This document shows, piece after piece, positions 33,963 to 42,219 of a stretch of 64,000 nt of DNA. Positions within the stretch are counted from its first letter, which is position 1. The number at the start of each line of letters is the position of its first letter. The stretch is from Streptomyces pseudovenezuelae. GTDB taxonomy: Bacteria; Actinomycetota; Actinomycetes; Streptomycetales; Streptomycetaceae. The DNA lies in NCBI RefSeq assembly GCF_029892565.1, contig NZ_JARXVH010000004.1, forward strand, positions 248,001 through 312,000, in the 5' to 3' direction. The notes below the pieces were generated by a model that ran no database searches, was not told the origin of the DNA, and saw nothing but the letters and a program-made list of their open reading frames with translations. Both the position numbers and the translations under genes were made by a program.

Positions 33963-33999
33963 GAGGGGCGGCACCCCCGCACAGGGTGCCGCCCCTCCT
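33963..33999. terminator. Stem-loop terminator between SDR and ppdK
   Basis: A 13-bp stem pairs 33963-33975 with 33985-33997 around a nine-base loop. It lies 30 bases after the SDR stop and before the leftward ppdK stop, so it can serve both convergent genes. There is only a short pyrimidine tail. Confidence 0.75.
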
Positions 34000-34127
34000 T
34001 CGTGATCCGGAACCGCCGCCCATCGGTTGAGGGTCGGGGACAGGTGGCAGTTCCGGGGTTCAGTGGCCGTACGGCCCAGCGGTCGTCAACGGCCGCTCAG
34101 GTCAACGGCGTTGGCCGCCCGCCGACG

Positions 34128-36848
34128 TCACCGGTGATCGCTTCCCGTCGACTGCGTAGCCGCCCGCCCCGCCTCCAACCGCGCCACCGGGATCCGGAAC
34201 GGCGAGCAGGAGACGTAGTCGAGGCCGACCTCGTGGAAGAAGTGGACGGACTCCGGGTCGCCGCCGTGTTCGCCGCAGACGCCGAGCTTCAGGTCGGGGC
34301 GGGTGGCGCGGCCGGCCTCCACGGCGGACTTGACCAGGGCGCCGACGCCGTCGCGGTCGATCGTCTCGAAGGGGGAGACGCCGAAGATGCCCTTCTCCAG
34401 GTAGGCGGTGAAGAAGGAGGCCTCGACGTCGTCGCGGCTGAAGCCCCACACCGTCTGGGTCAGGTCGTTCGTGCCGAAGCTGAAGAACTCCGCCGCCTCG
34501 GCGATCTGGCCCGCCGTCAGTGCGGCGCGCGGCAGTTCGATCATCGTGCCGATGGAGAGCTTGAGCTCCGTGCCCGTCGCCGCCTCGACCTCCGCGATGA
34601 CCTGGTCGGCCTCCTCGCGGACGATCTCCAGCTCCTGGACGGTGCCGACGAGCGGGATCATGACCTCGGCGCGCGGGTCGCCCTTGGCGTTCTTTCGCTC
34701 GGCGGCGGCCTCGGCGATCGCGCGGACCTGCATGGTGAACAGACCCGGGATGACCAGACCCAGCCGCACACCCCTCAGCCCCAGCATCGGGTTCTGCTCG
34801 TGCAGGCGGTGGACCGCCTGGAGCAGGCGCAGTTCGTTCTCGTGCGGGTCCTTACGGGCCTCCGCGAGCGCCACCCGCACCGACAGCTCGGTGATGTCCG
34901 GCAGGAACTCGTGCAGCGGCGGGTCCAGGAGCCGGACCGTCACCGGGAGGCCGTCCATCGCCGAGAAGAGCTCGACGAAGTCCTGCTTCTGGAGCGGGAG
35001 AAGCTGCTTGAGGGACTCCTCGCGCTCGTCGTCCGTGTCCGCCAGGATCAGCCGCTCCACCAGCTCGCGCCGGTCGCCCAGGAACATGTGCTCGGTACGG
35101 CACAGTCCGATGCCCTGCGCCCCGAAGCGCCGGGCGCGCAGCGCGTCCTCGGCGTTGTCCGCGTTGGCGCGCACCCGCAGCCGCCGCTTGCGGTCGGCGA
35201 AGGCCATGATCCGGTGCACGGCCTCGACCAGTTCGTCGGCGTCGTTGGCACCGGCGTGCATCCGCCCCTCGAAGTACTCCACGACGGGCGACGGGACCAC
35301 CGGCACCTCACCGAGGTACACCTTGCCGCTCGACCCGTCGATGGAGATCAGGTCGCCCTCTTCCACCACCTGGCCGCCGGGCACGGTCATCCGCCGCCTC
35401 TTGGTGTCGACCTCCAGCTCCTCCGCGCCGCAGACACAGGTCTTGCCCATGCCGCGCGCGACCACGGCCGCGTGGGAGGTCTTGCCGCCGCGCGAGGTGA
35501 GGATTCCCTCGGCCGCGATCATGCCGTCCAGGTCGTCGGGGTTGGTCTCGCGGCGGACCAGGATGACCTTCTCGCCCGAGCGGGACCACTTGACGGCCGT
35601 ATACGAATCGAAGACCGCCTTGCCGACCGCCGCGCCCGGCGAGGCCGCGATGCCCCGGCCGACCGGCGCGGCCTTCGCGTGCTCGTCGAAGCGCGGGAAC
35701 ATCAGCTGGGCGAGCTGGGCGCCGTTGACCCGCTGGAGGGCCTCGGTCTCGTCGATCAGGCCCTGGTCGACGAGCTGTGTGGCGATACGGAAGGCAGCGC
35801 CCGCCGTGCGCTTGCCGACGCGCGTCTGGAGCATCCACAACTGGCCGCGCTCGATGGTGAACTCGATGTCGCAGAGGTCCTTGTAGTGGTTCTCCAGCGT
35901 CTTCATGATCTGCATCAGCTGGTCGTACGAGGTCTTGTCGATCGTCTCCAGCTCGGCGAGCGGGACGGTGTTGCGGATGCCCGCGACCACGTCCTCGCCC
36001 TGCGCGTTCTGCAGGTAGTCGCCGTAGACGCCCTGGTGGCCGGAGGCGGGGTCGCGGGTGAAGGCGACGCCGGTGCCGGAGTCGGGGCCGAGGTTGCCGA
36101 AGACCATGGAGCAGATGTTGACGGCGGTGCCGAGGTCGCCGGGGATGCGCTCCTGGCGGCGGTAGAGCTTGGCGCGGTCGGTGTTCCAGGAGTCGAAGAC
36201 CGCGTGGATGGCGAGGTCCATCTGCTCGCGCGGTTCCTGCGGGAAGTCCCGGCCGGCCTCCTTCTTGACGATCTTCTTGAAGGCGGTGACCAGCTTCTTC
36301 AGGTCCGTGGCCTCCAGTTCGGTGTCGACCGCGACCTTCTTGGTCTCCTTGGCCTTCTCCAGCGCCTCCTCGAAGAGGTCGCCGTCGACGCCGAGGACGG
36401 TCTTGCCGAACATCTGGATGAGGCGGCGGTAGGAGTCCCACGCGAAGCGGTCGTCGCCGGCCTGCTTGGCCAGGCCCTGCACGGACTTGTCGGAGAGCCC
36501 GATGTTCAGGACGGTGTCCATCATGCCGGGCATGGAGAACTTCGCCCCGGACCGGACCGACACCAGCAGAGGATCGTCGGCCTGTCCGAGCTTCTTGCCC
36601 ATCCGCGCCTCCAGGGCGTCGAGGTGCGCACTCACCTCGTCACGCAGTGCCGCCGGCTCGTCCCCGCTGTCGAGGTAGACCTTGCAGGCATCCGTCGTGA
36701 TCGTGAACCCGGGGGGAACGGGGAGACCGAGGTTGGTCATCTCGGCGAGGTTCGCACCCTTGCCACCCAGGAGGTCCTTGAGGTCCTTGTTTCCCTCGGT
36801 GAAGTCGTAAACGAACTTCGCTACGTGGGGATCTTTGTTTTCCGACAC
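34128..36848 (-). CDS. ppdK: Pyruvate, phosphate dikinase
   Basis: The 906-residue cytoplasmic enzyme interconverts pyruvate, ATP and phosphate with PEP, AMP and pyrophosphate. The N-terminal ATP-grasp domain opens with LLGGKGANLAEM; the swivelling domain carries the phospho-histidine His459 (GGKTSHAAVVARG); the C-terminal TIM barrel has GLCRTEHMF and the Cys of GVCGEHGG. The length is typical. GTG at 36848 follows GAGGAG ten bases upstream. It is a single gene with a 446-bp structured region on its upstream side. It may supply PEP in gluconeogenic growth, in line with other carbon-storage genes nearby. Confidence 0.95.
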   Translation of the reverse strand: MSENKDPHVAKFVYDFTEGNKDLKDLLGGKGANLAEMTNLGLPVPPGFTITTDACKVYLDSGDEPAALRDEVSAHLDALEARMGKKLGQADDPLLVSVRSGAKFSMPGMMDTVLNIGLSDKSVQGLAKQAGDDRFAWDSYRRLIQMFGKTVLGVDGDLFEEALEKAKETKKVAVDTELEATDLKKLVTAFKKIVKKEAGRDFPQEPREQMDLAIHAVFDSWNTDRAKLYRRQERIPGDLGTAVNICSMVFGNLGPDSGTGVAFTRDPASGHQGVYGDYLQNAQGEDVVAGIRNTVPLAELETIDKTSYDQLMQIMKTLENHYKDLCDIEFTIERGQLWMLQTRVGKRTAGAAFRIATQLVDQGLIDETEALQRVNGAQLAQLMFPRFDEHAKAAPVGRGIAASPGAAVGKAVFDSYTAVKWSRSGEKVILVRRETNPDDLDGMIAAEGILTSRGGKTSHAAVVARGMGKTCVCGAEELEVDTKRRRMTVPGGQVVEEGDLISIDGSSGKVYLGEVPVVPSPVVEYFEGRMHAGANDADELVEAVHRIMAFADRKRRLRVRANADNAEDALRARRFGAQGIGLCRTEHMFLGDRRELVERLILADTDDEREESLKQLLPLQKQDFVELFSAMDGLPVTVRLLDPPLHEFLPDITELSVRVALAEARKDPHENELRLLQAVHRLHEQNPMLGLRGVRLGLVIPGLFTMQVRAIAEAAAERKNAKGDPRAEVMIPLVGTVQELEIVREEADQVIAEVEAATGTELKLSIGTMIELPRAALTAGQIAEAAEFFSFGTNDLTQTVWGFSRDDVEASFFTAYLEKGIFGVSPFETIDRDGVGALVKSAVEAGRATRPDLKLGVCGEHGGDPESVHFFHEVGLDYVSCSPFRIPVARLEAGRAATQSTGSDHR

Positions 36849-37294
36849 GGGTCTCGACTCCTCGGGACGCGGGTGGCTGCCCTGACAGCCAGGAACTTAC
36901 CCAGATCGAAGGCGCCTGGGTACGTCCACTTGCGCGTCATGCGCCTGTAACCGGTCGTCCGCCACCGGATCGAAAGTCAAAGCTTGGCAAGCGCAGAGCA
37001 GCTGATGTTTTCACTTCTTGAACGAATCAACACCCAAAGCCCGGCGATATCGCTCATGTGAGCAGCTTGCGGCACGTCTGATTTCGATCGATGAACGATC
37101 AAGGGGTGGCACTGAGTGCCACCCCTTGGAGAAGTGCAGCCGAGCCAAGATCCGCTCATCCGAGCACCACCCCTATCAAAGGTGGCGAGAATCACGCTGC
37201 CGCAGCCGCCCGAATTTCACCATGCGGACACGTCCCGGGACCGAAACGCGCTCGTCACAAGCCGGGCGCGGGCACCACTCACCGACCGCGCGCA
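36849..37294. other. 446-bp non-coding region between ppdK and the ROK gene, with several palindromes
   Basis: I see no convincing gene here. The region is less GC-rich than its surroundings and holds palindromes GCGATATCGC (37044-37053) and GCTCATGTGAGC (37052-37063) and a 12-bp perfect stem with a three-base loop (37101-37127). The ppdK promoter must lie in its left part. The strong stem-loop has no T-run and is 167 bases from the nearest stop codon, so it could end an undetected small RNA or be an operator. Confidence 0.6.
37101..37127. other. Perfect 12-bp orphan stem-loop
   Basis: AAGGGGTGGCAC and GTGCCACCCCTT pair around TGA. No gene ends near it on either strand, which makes an ordinary gene terminator unlikely. 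Confidence 0.7.
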
Positions 37295-38506
37295 TCACAC
37301 CCCGAGCGCCCGCAACCGCTCCTCCACCCGCTCCGGCGCATACAGGTGCTCCACGACCAGCGCACCCGCCCCCACCAGCCCAGCCCGCTCCCCGAGCCGC
37401 GAGGTGACGATCTCCAGACGGGCCGTGGAACGCGACAGCGCCCGCTGATACAGCAGCTCCCGCACCCCCGTGAGAAACGGAGTTCCGGCCAGATCCCCGG
37501 CGATCATCAGAACACCGGGATTCAGCAGCGTGACAACGGTCGCGAGTACGTCCCCGACCTGCCGCCCCGCCTCCCGCGCGAGCCCGACCGCCTCCGGGTG
37601 CCCGGCGGCCAGCAACTCCCGCACGTCCGAGCCGGACGCGGCCTCCACTCCAGCCCCCGCGAGCCGTCGGGCCACGGCCCACCCACTGGCGACGGCGGCG
37701 AGACAGCCGTACGACCCACACCGGCACAGCGCCTCGGCGCCCACCCGAATGTGCCCGATGTCCCCGGCACCGCCGTCGATGCCCCGGAAGACGGAGCCGT
37801 CCACGACGACCCCGGCGCCGATGCCGGTGGAGACCTTGACCAGGACGAACGCCGAGCAGTCCGGGTATCCGGTGCGCTGTTCGCCGTACGCCATGAGGTT
37901 CGCGTCGTTGTCGACGAGCACGGGGACGCCGGCCGGTCCGCCGGTGTGCTCGGCGAAGGCGCCGGACAGCCGCCCTCTTATGTCGTAACCGTCCCAGCCC
38001 GGCATGATCGGCGGCTGCACGACCCGGCCGGTCTCGCTGTCGACGGGCCCCGGCACCGCGAGTCCGATACCGCAGACCGACCGCGCGGGCCGGTCCGTCT
38101 TGGCCAGCAGCTCGGCGAACCAGCCGCCGAGCGCGCCCAGCACCACGTCCGGGCCGTCCTCGACGACCAGGATCCCGGCCCGCTCGGCGAGGATCTCGCC
38201 GGTCAGGGTGAGCAGGGCGGCGCGGGCGTGGCGGGTGTCGAGATCGGCGGCCAGCACGACGGCGTGCTCGTCGTCGAACTCCAGGGTGATGGAAGGGCGG
38301 CCGCCGAGGGGCGAGTCGACCGGGCCGCCGGCGCCCTCGCGCAGCCAGCCCGCACGGAAGAGCCGGTCCAGGCGCTGGCCGACGGTGGCGCGGGACAGCC
38401 CGGTGGCCTGCTGGAGGGCACCGCGCGTGGTGGCCCGCCCGCTTCGTACCAGTTCGAGCAGATCACCGGCGCGAGCCTGACCCCGAATCCGGCCCCGAGC
38501 GGCCAT
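37295..38506 (-). CDS. ROK-family transcriptional regulator
   Basis: A 403-residue regulator with an N-terminal winged helix (LLELVRSGRATTRGALQQ, ATGLSRATVGQRLDRL) and a sugar-binding ROK domain. The ROK zinc site is visible as His of GHIRVG plus three Cys in LCRCGSYGCL, and DNDAN contains the catalytic-type Asp of ROK kinases. Such proteins repress sugar-use genes and respond to a sugar or sugar phosphate. It is divergent from two coupled debranching-type glycosidase genes, across a 120-bp gap with inverted repeats. ATG at 38506 follows AAGGGGG; GTG at 38512 is possible. Confidence 0.88.
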   Translation of the reverse strand: MAARGRIRGQARAGDLLELVRSGRATTRGALQQATGLSRATVGQRLDRLFRAGWLREGAGGPVDSPLGGRPSITLEFDDEHAVVLAADLDTRHARAALLTLTGEILAERAGILVVEDGPDVVLGALGGWFAELLAKTDRPARSVCGIGLAVPGPVDSETGRVVQPPIMPGWDGYDIRGRLSGAFAEHTGGPAGVPVLVDNDANLMAYGEQRTGYPDCSAFVLVKVSTGIGAGVVVDGSVFRGIDGGAGDIGHIRVGAEALCRCGSYGCLAAVASGWAVARRLAGAGVEAASGSDVRELLAAGHPEAVGLAREAGRQVGDVLATVVTLLNPGVLMIAGDLAGTPFLTGVRELLYQRALSRSTARLEIVTSRLGERAGLVGAGALVVEHLYAPERVEERLRALGV

Positions 38507-38573
38507 GCGCACCCCCTTGTGTTTCTCAACCCTGCATTACATATTGAGTTTTGCGTGTTAAATAGACGTAACC

Positions 38574-38600
38574 CTACGGTAGCCAAGACCGAACCGGTCT
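38574..38600. promoter_or_regulatory. Adjacent inverted repeats between ROK regulator and glycosidase operon
   Basis: CTAC-G-GTAG (38574-38582) and AGACC-GAACC-GGTCT (38586-38600) lie next to each other, just upstream of the GTG start at 38627 and in an AT-rich gap that probably holds both divergent promoters. They are the best operator candidates for the ROK protein. Confidence 0.5.
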
Positions 38601-38626
38601 GCCGAACGTCTTTCGGGGAGCCCCGA

Positions 38627-40069
38627 GTGGATCGCACTGCCCAACTCACCGCCCGCCCCACCGAGGGCACGCTTGTATACGATCCACCCCCGATGCCGGA
38701 TTCGCTGCACCGCAGGGCCGCGCGGGTGCTGGAGGCCAACTGGACGGGCACGTCCACGGTCCCCTCGCGCAGCCTGTATCCGCACCAGTGGTCGTGGGAC
38801 TCGGCGTTCATCGCGATCGGCCTGCGGCACCTGTCGCCGTTACGGGCCCAGACGGAGCTGGAGACGCTGCTGAGCGCCCAGTGGGCGGACGGGCGTATCC
38901 CGCACATCGTCTTCAACCCCTCCGTCCCGCTCGACGCGTACTTCCCGAGCCCCGACTTCTGGCGCTCCTCGACCGCGGGCCGCACCGCGGGCGCCCCGCG
39001 CACCGTACAGACCTCCGGCATCGTGCAGCCACCGGTCCACGCGCTGGCCGCGTGGCTGGTGCACAGCGCCGACCCGGGCCTCTCACGCGCGCGTGGCTTC
39101 CTCGCCGGCGTGTATCCCCGACTCGCCGCCTGGCACCGCTACTTGCTGCACCGCCGGGACCTGGGCGGCGGCGGACTCGCCTCCGTGGTCCACCCCTGGG
39201 AACAGGGTATGGACAACAGCCCCTGCTGGGACGCCCCGTTGGCCCGCGTCACCCCGGCCCCCGCCCGCTCCTTCCGCCGCGCCGACCTCGACCACGGCGC
39301 CCCCGAGGACCGGCCGACGGACCTGGACTACGGCCGATACGTGCGCCTGGCGACGGACTACCGAGACCGCGAATACGCCGACGGCGGCGGCGAGTTCGCG
39401 GTCGAGGACCCGGCGTTCAACGCCCTCCTCATCGCCTCGGAGCACGCCCTGGCCCGCATCGCCCGCGAACTGGGCGCGACGGGCACGGCCCGCCACGCAC
39501 GCGCGGAACGCCTCACCACGGCACTGGTGGACCGCCTGTGGGACCCGAAGAGCGGCATGTTCCTGTGCCGGGATCTACGGGACGGAGATCACGAAGGCGC
39601 CCTCATCCCCGAGCGCAGCGTCTCCGGCCTGATCCCCCTCCTCCTGCCCGGCCTCCCGCGGGACATCGTCACGACGCTCCTGCACACCACCCGCGGCCCG
39701 CACTTCGGCCTCGGCGACAGCACCCGCCTCACCCCCAGCTACGACCTGCTGGGCGAGGCCTTCGACCCGCACCGGTACTGGCGCGGGCCGGCGTGGTTCA
39801 ACACCAACTGGCTGCTGGAGAGCGGCCTGCGGGTGCACGGCGAACAAGCGGCCGCCGACTCACTGCGGGAGTCGCTCCTGCGCACCGCGGCCGACACCGA
39901 CTTCGCGGAGTACCTCGACCCGTACACCGGCGAGGCCTGCGGAGCACTCGGCTTCGGCTGGACCGCCGCGCTGGCGCTCGATCTGCTCCATTCGCGCCCC
40001 GGACACGACGTGTCCTCCACGGGCGTCGCCACGTTCGAGATGAGGGACAAGGGAGGGGAACGGGGATGA
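38627..40069 (+). CDS. Debranching-type (alpha/alpha)6 glycoside hydrolase, GH63/MGH1-like, with a TTA codon
   Basis: A 480-residue protein with the (alpha/alpha)6-barrel motifs of the GH63/YgjK and mannosylglycerate-hydrolase-like group: YPHQWSWDSAFIAIGL, GRIPHIVFNP, HPWEQGMDNSPCWD and WRGPAWFNTNWLL. It probably cleaves alpha-linked oligosaccharides in the cytoplasm; no signal peptide is seen. The GTG start at 38627 follows GGGGAG. The stop overlaps the next gene by ATGA. Leu at 38840-38842 is encoded by TTA, the rare codon read by the bldA tRNA in Streptomyces, so translation may depend on developmental stage. Confidence 0.85.
   Translation: MDRTAQLTARPTEGTLVYDPPPMPDSLHRRAARVLEANWTGTSTVPSRSLYPHQWSWDSAFIAIGLRHLSPLRAQTELETLLSAQWADGRIPHIVFNPSVPLDAYFPSPDFWRSSTAGRTAGAPRTVQTSGIVQPPVHALAAWLVHSADPGLSRARGFLAGVYPRLAAWHRYLLHRRDLGGGGLASVVHPWEQGMDNSPCWDAPLARVTPAPARSFRRADLDHGAPEDRPTDLDYGRYVRLATDYRDREYADGGGEFAVEDPAFNALLIASEHALARIARELGATGTARHARAERLTTALVDRLWDPKSGMFLCRDLRDGDHEGALIPERSVSGLIPLLLPGLPRDIVTTLLHTTRGPHFGLGDSTRLTPSYDLLGEAFDPHRYWRGPAWFNTNWLLESGLRVHGEQAAADSLRESLLRTAADTDFAEYLDPYTGEACGALGFGWTAALALDLLHSRPGHDVSSTGVATFEMRDKGGERG
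38840..38842 (+). promoter_or_regulatory. In-frame TTA (bldA) codon
   Basis: The codon string CTG TCG CCG TTA CGG encodes Leu-Ser-Pro-Leu-Arg in the GH63-like protein. TTA is the rarest codon in Streptomyces and requires the bldA tRNA-Leu. Confidence 0.9.
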
Positions 40070-42003
40070 CGGACCGGCATCATCTGCTCGTGCACGGCGG
40101 GACGTTCGCGGCCGTGGGCGACGGCGGGGACATCAGCGGCGTCCGAGGGGCCGGTTCCCCGGACGGACTGTTCGTGCGGGACGCGAGGCACCTGAGCCGT
40201 TGGCAACTGACGGTCGACGGAGCGGTGCCGGAGTCGCTCACGCCGGTCGCGGACGGGGACACGGCACGCTGTGTCCTCGTCCCGCGCGGCGGCCGCCAGG
40301 AGCCGCCCAAGTGCACGCTCTTCCGCGAACAGGCAGTAGGGGACGGCGCGTTCGTCGAGTCCCTCCGGGTGACCAGCAACCGCCCGTCCCCCACCACGGT
40401 CCGCCTCGCGATCACCGTGGACGCCGACTTCACCGACCAGTTCGAACTGCGCTCCGACCACCGCACCTACACCAAGATCGGCGCCACCCGCTCCCGCCAG
40501 GTCCTGGACGACGGCGTGGAGTTCAGCTACCAGCGCGGCGAGTGGCGCTCGTGTACGACGGTGACGGCGGAGCCCGCCCCGGACGGCGTCGAGGAGACCG
40601 GCACCGGCGCCCGACGCCTGGTCTGGACCCTGGAACTCGCCCCGCACGGCACGACTGAGCTGACGTTACGGGTGATGGCCCGCCCGCACGGAGACAAGCG
40701 AGCCCGCCGCGTACCGGCGTCCCCGGCCGCGATGAACGAACAACTCCTGGCCCTGGAAGGCGAGTTCGCGGAGGGCGTACCCTTCCCGACCGGCTGGCCG
40801 GAGCTGGCGGCGGCCTGCGCACGCGGCCTCGCCGACCTCGCCTCGCTCCAGGTCCCGGCGACGGGCCCGGACGGCGAAGAGCTGCGCGTCCCGGCCGCCG
40901 GAGCCCCTTGGTTCCTCACCCTCCTGGGCCGAGACGCCCTCCTCACCTCCCTCTTCACCCTCCCCTACCGCCCCCAACTGGCCGCCGCGACCCTCCCCGC
41001 CCTCGCCGCCACCCAGGCGACGGAGACGGGCCCGACCTCGGTGTCGCAGCCCGGCAAGATCGTGCACGAGGTACGGCACGGGGAGTTGGCGCACTTCGGC
41101 CAAGTGCCGTTCGGCCGGTACTACGGCTCGGTCGACGCGACCCCCCTCTTCCTGGTCCTCCTCGGCGCCTACGTGGAACAGACCGGTGACGCGACCCTGG
41201 CCCGCCGCCTGGAACCGCACGCCCGCGCCGCGATCGGCTGGATGCTGGACCACGGCGGCCTCACCTCACGCGGCTACCTCGTCTACCGCGCCGACCAGGG
41301 CGGCCTCGCCAACCAGAACTGGAAGGACTCCCCCGGCGCGATCTGCTCCGCCGACGGCACCCGGGCGAGCGGACCGGTGATGGCGGCGGGCGCGCAGGGA
41401 TACGCCTACGACGCCCTGCGCCGCACGGCCTGGCTCGCACGCACCGTCTGGGAGGACGAGACGTACGCGGCACTCCTGGAACAGGCGGCCGGCGATCTCC
41501 GGGACCGTTTCCAACGGGACTTCTGGATGCGGGACCTCAACTTCCCCGCGCTAGCCCTGGACGGGGAGGGCCGCCAGGTCAACGCGCTGGCGTCGGACGC
41601 CGGGCATCTTCTCTGGTCCGGCCTGCTGGACAAGGAGTACGGGGAGGCTGTGGGGCGGCGGCTGCTGGAGCCGGACTTCTTCTCGGGGTGGGGAGTTCGG
41701 ACCCTTGCGTCGGGCCAGGCGGCGTATCACCCGCTGTCGTACCACCGCGGGTCGGTGTGGCCGCACGACAACGCGCTGATCACGCTGGGGTTGGCGCGGT
41801 ACGGGTTGCATGACGAGGCGCGGTCGGTGGCGCATGCGTTGGTGGACGCGGCGACGGCCACGGGGCATCGGTTGCCGGAGGTGTTGGCCGGGTACGGCCG
41901 TGACACGCACTCGGAGCCGGTGCCGTATCCGCATGCGTGTGTGCGGGAGTCTCGTTCGGCGGCGGCCCCGTTGGCGCTGCTGACGGCGGTGGGGGGCGCG
42001 TAA
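40066..42003 (+). CDS. Glycogen-debranching-type amylo-alpha-1,6-glucosidase, with a TTA codon
   Basis: A 645-residue protein. The N-terminal beta-sandwich of debranching enzymes (SPDGLFVRDARHLSRWQL; about 1-220) is followed by the (alpha/alpha)6 glucosidase domain with FLTLLGRDALLTS, GRYYGSVDATPLFLVLL, NWKDSP and YHRGSVWPHDNALI. It would hydrolyse alpha-1,6 branches in glycogen-like polymers. The gene is coupled to the upstream glycosidase by ATGA and shares its presumed ROK control. Leu at 40666-40668 is TTA. Both genes of the operon thus carry one bldA codon each. Confidence 0.88.
   Translation: MTDRHHLLVHGGTFAAVGDGGDISGVRGAGSPDGLFVRDARHLSRWQLTVDGAVPESLTPVADGDTARCVLVPRGGRQEPPKCTLFREQAVGDGAFVESLRVTSNRPSPTTVRLAITVDADFTDQFELRSDHRTYTKIGATRSRQVLDDGVEFSYQRGEWRSCTTVTAEPAPDGVEETGTGARRLVWTLELAPHGTTELTLRVMARPHGDKRARRVPASPAAMNEQLLALEGEFAEGVPFPTGWPELAAACARGLADLASLQVPATGPDGEELRVPAAGAPWFLTLLGRDALLTSLFTLPYRPQLAAATLPALAATQATETGPTSVSQPGKIVHEVRHGELAHFGQVPFGRYYGSVDATPLFLVLLGAYVEQTGDATLARRLEPHARAAIGWMLDHGGLTSRGYLVYRADQGGLANQNWKDSPGAICSADGTRASGPVMAAGAQGYAYDALRRTAWLARTVWEDETYAALLEQAAGDLRDRFQRDFWMRDLNFPALALDGEGRQVNALASDAGHLLWSGLLDKEYGEAVGRRLLEPDFFSGWGVRTLASGQAAYHPLSYHRGSVWPHDNALITLGLARYGLHDEARSVAHALVDAATATGHRLPEVLAGYGRDTHSEPVPYPHACVRESRSAAAPLALLTAVGGA
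40666..40668 (+). promoter_or_regulatory. In-frame TTA (bldA) codon
   Basis: The codon string GAG CTG ACG TTA CGG encodes Glu-Leu-Thr-Leu-Arg in the debranching enzyme. I noticed no further in-frame TTA in the other genes of this window. Confidence 0.9.
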
Positions 42004-42041
42004 GCAACGGGGTAGGGGGTTGTGGGGCGACTGCCGGCCGG

Positions 42042-42100
42042 TGGGGGCTGGTCGCGCCCACGCGGCGGAGCCGCATATCGACACAGCCCTGCGCCCCTAA
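42042..42100 (+). repeat. Dispersed intergenic repeat, type B, copy 4
   Basis: GGGGGCTGGTCGCGCCCACG, then GCGGCGGAGCCGC, CATATCGACACAGC and CTGCGCCCCT. It matches copy 3 with few changes and lies 39 bases after the debranching gene stop, in an ordinary intergenic position. Confidence 0.85.
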
Positions 42101-42120
42101 AAACACTCTCCGTACCGTTG

Positions 42121-42138
42121 ACCGGGCATTTGCCCGGT
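42121..42138. promoter_or_regulatory. Perfect 18-bp palindrome overlapping a possible -35 element
   Basis: ACCGGGCA-TT-TGCCCGGT is a perfect palindrome. TTGACC at 42118-42123 overlaps its left edge. It lies about 80 bases upstream of the sulfatase-like gene start and looks like an operator; its regulator is unknown. Confidence 0.5.
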
Positions 42139-42219
42139 GTTTGCCTCCGGCCGTGAACACCGCTCCACGGACGGCCGTACGAGATGGCATCACAGGTCTC
42201 GCACGGAAGGAACCCTCGG

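Noticed and set aside
34002..36950. A very long open frame (over 900 codons) on the strand opposite ppdK
   Set aside because: Long antisense frames are expected in GC-rich DNA because G/C at third positions removes stop codons. Its translation is Arg/Val/Asp/His-rich with no family resemblance, while ppdK on the other strand has all catalytic motifs.
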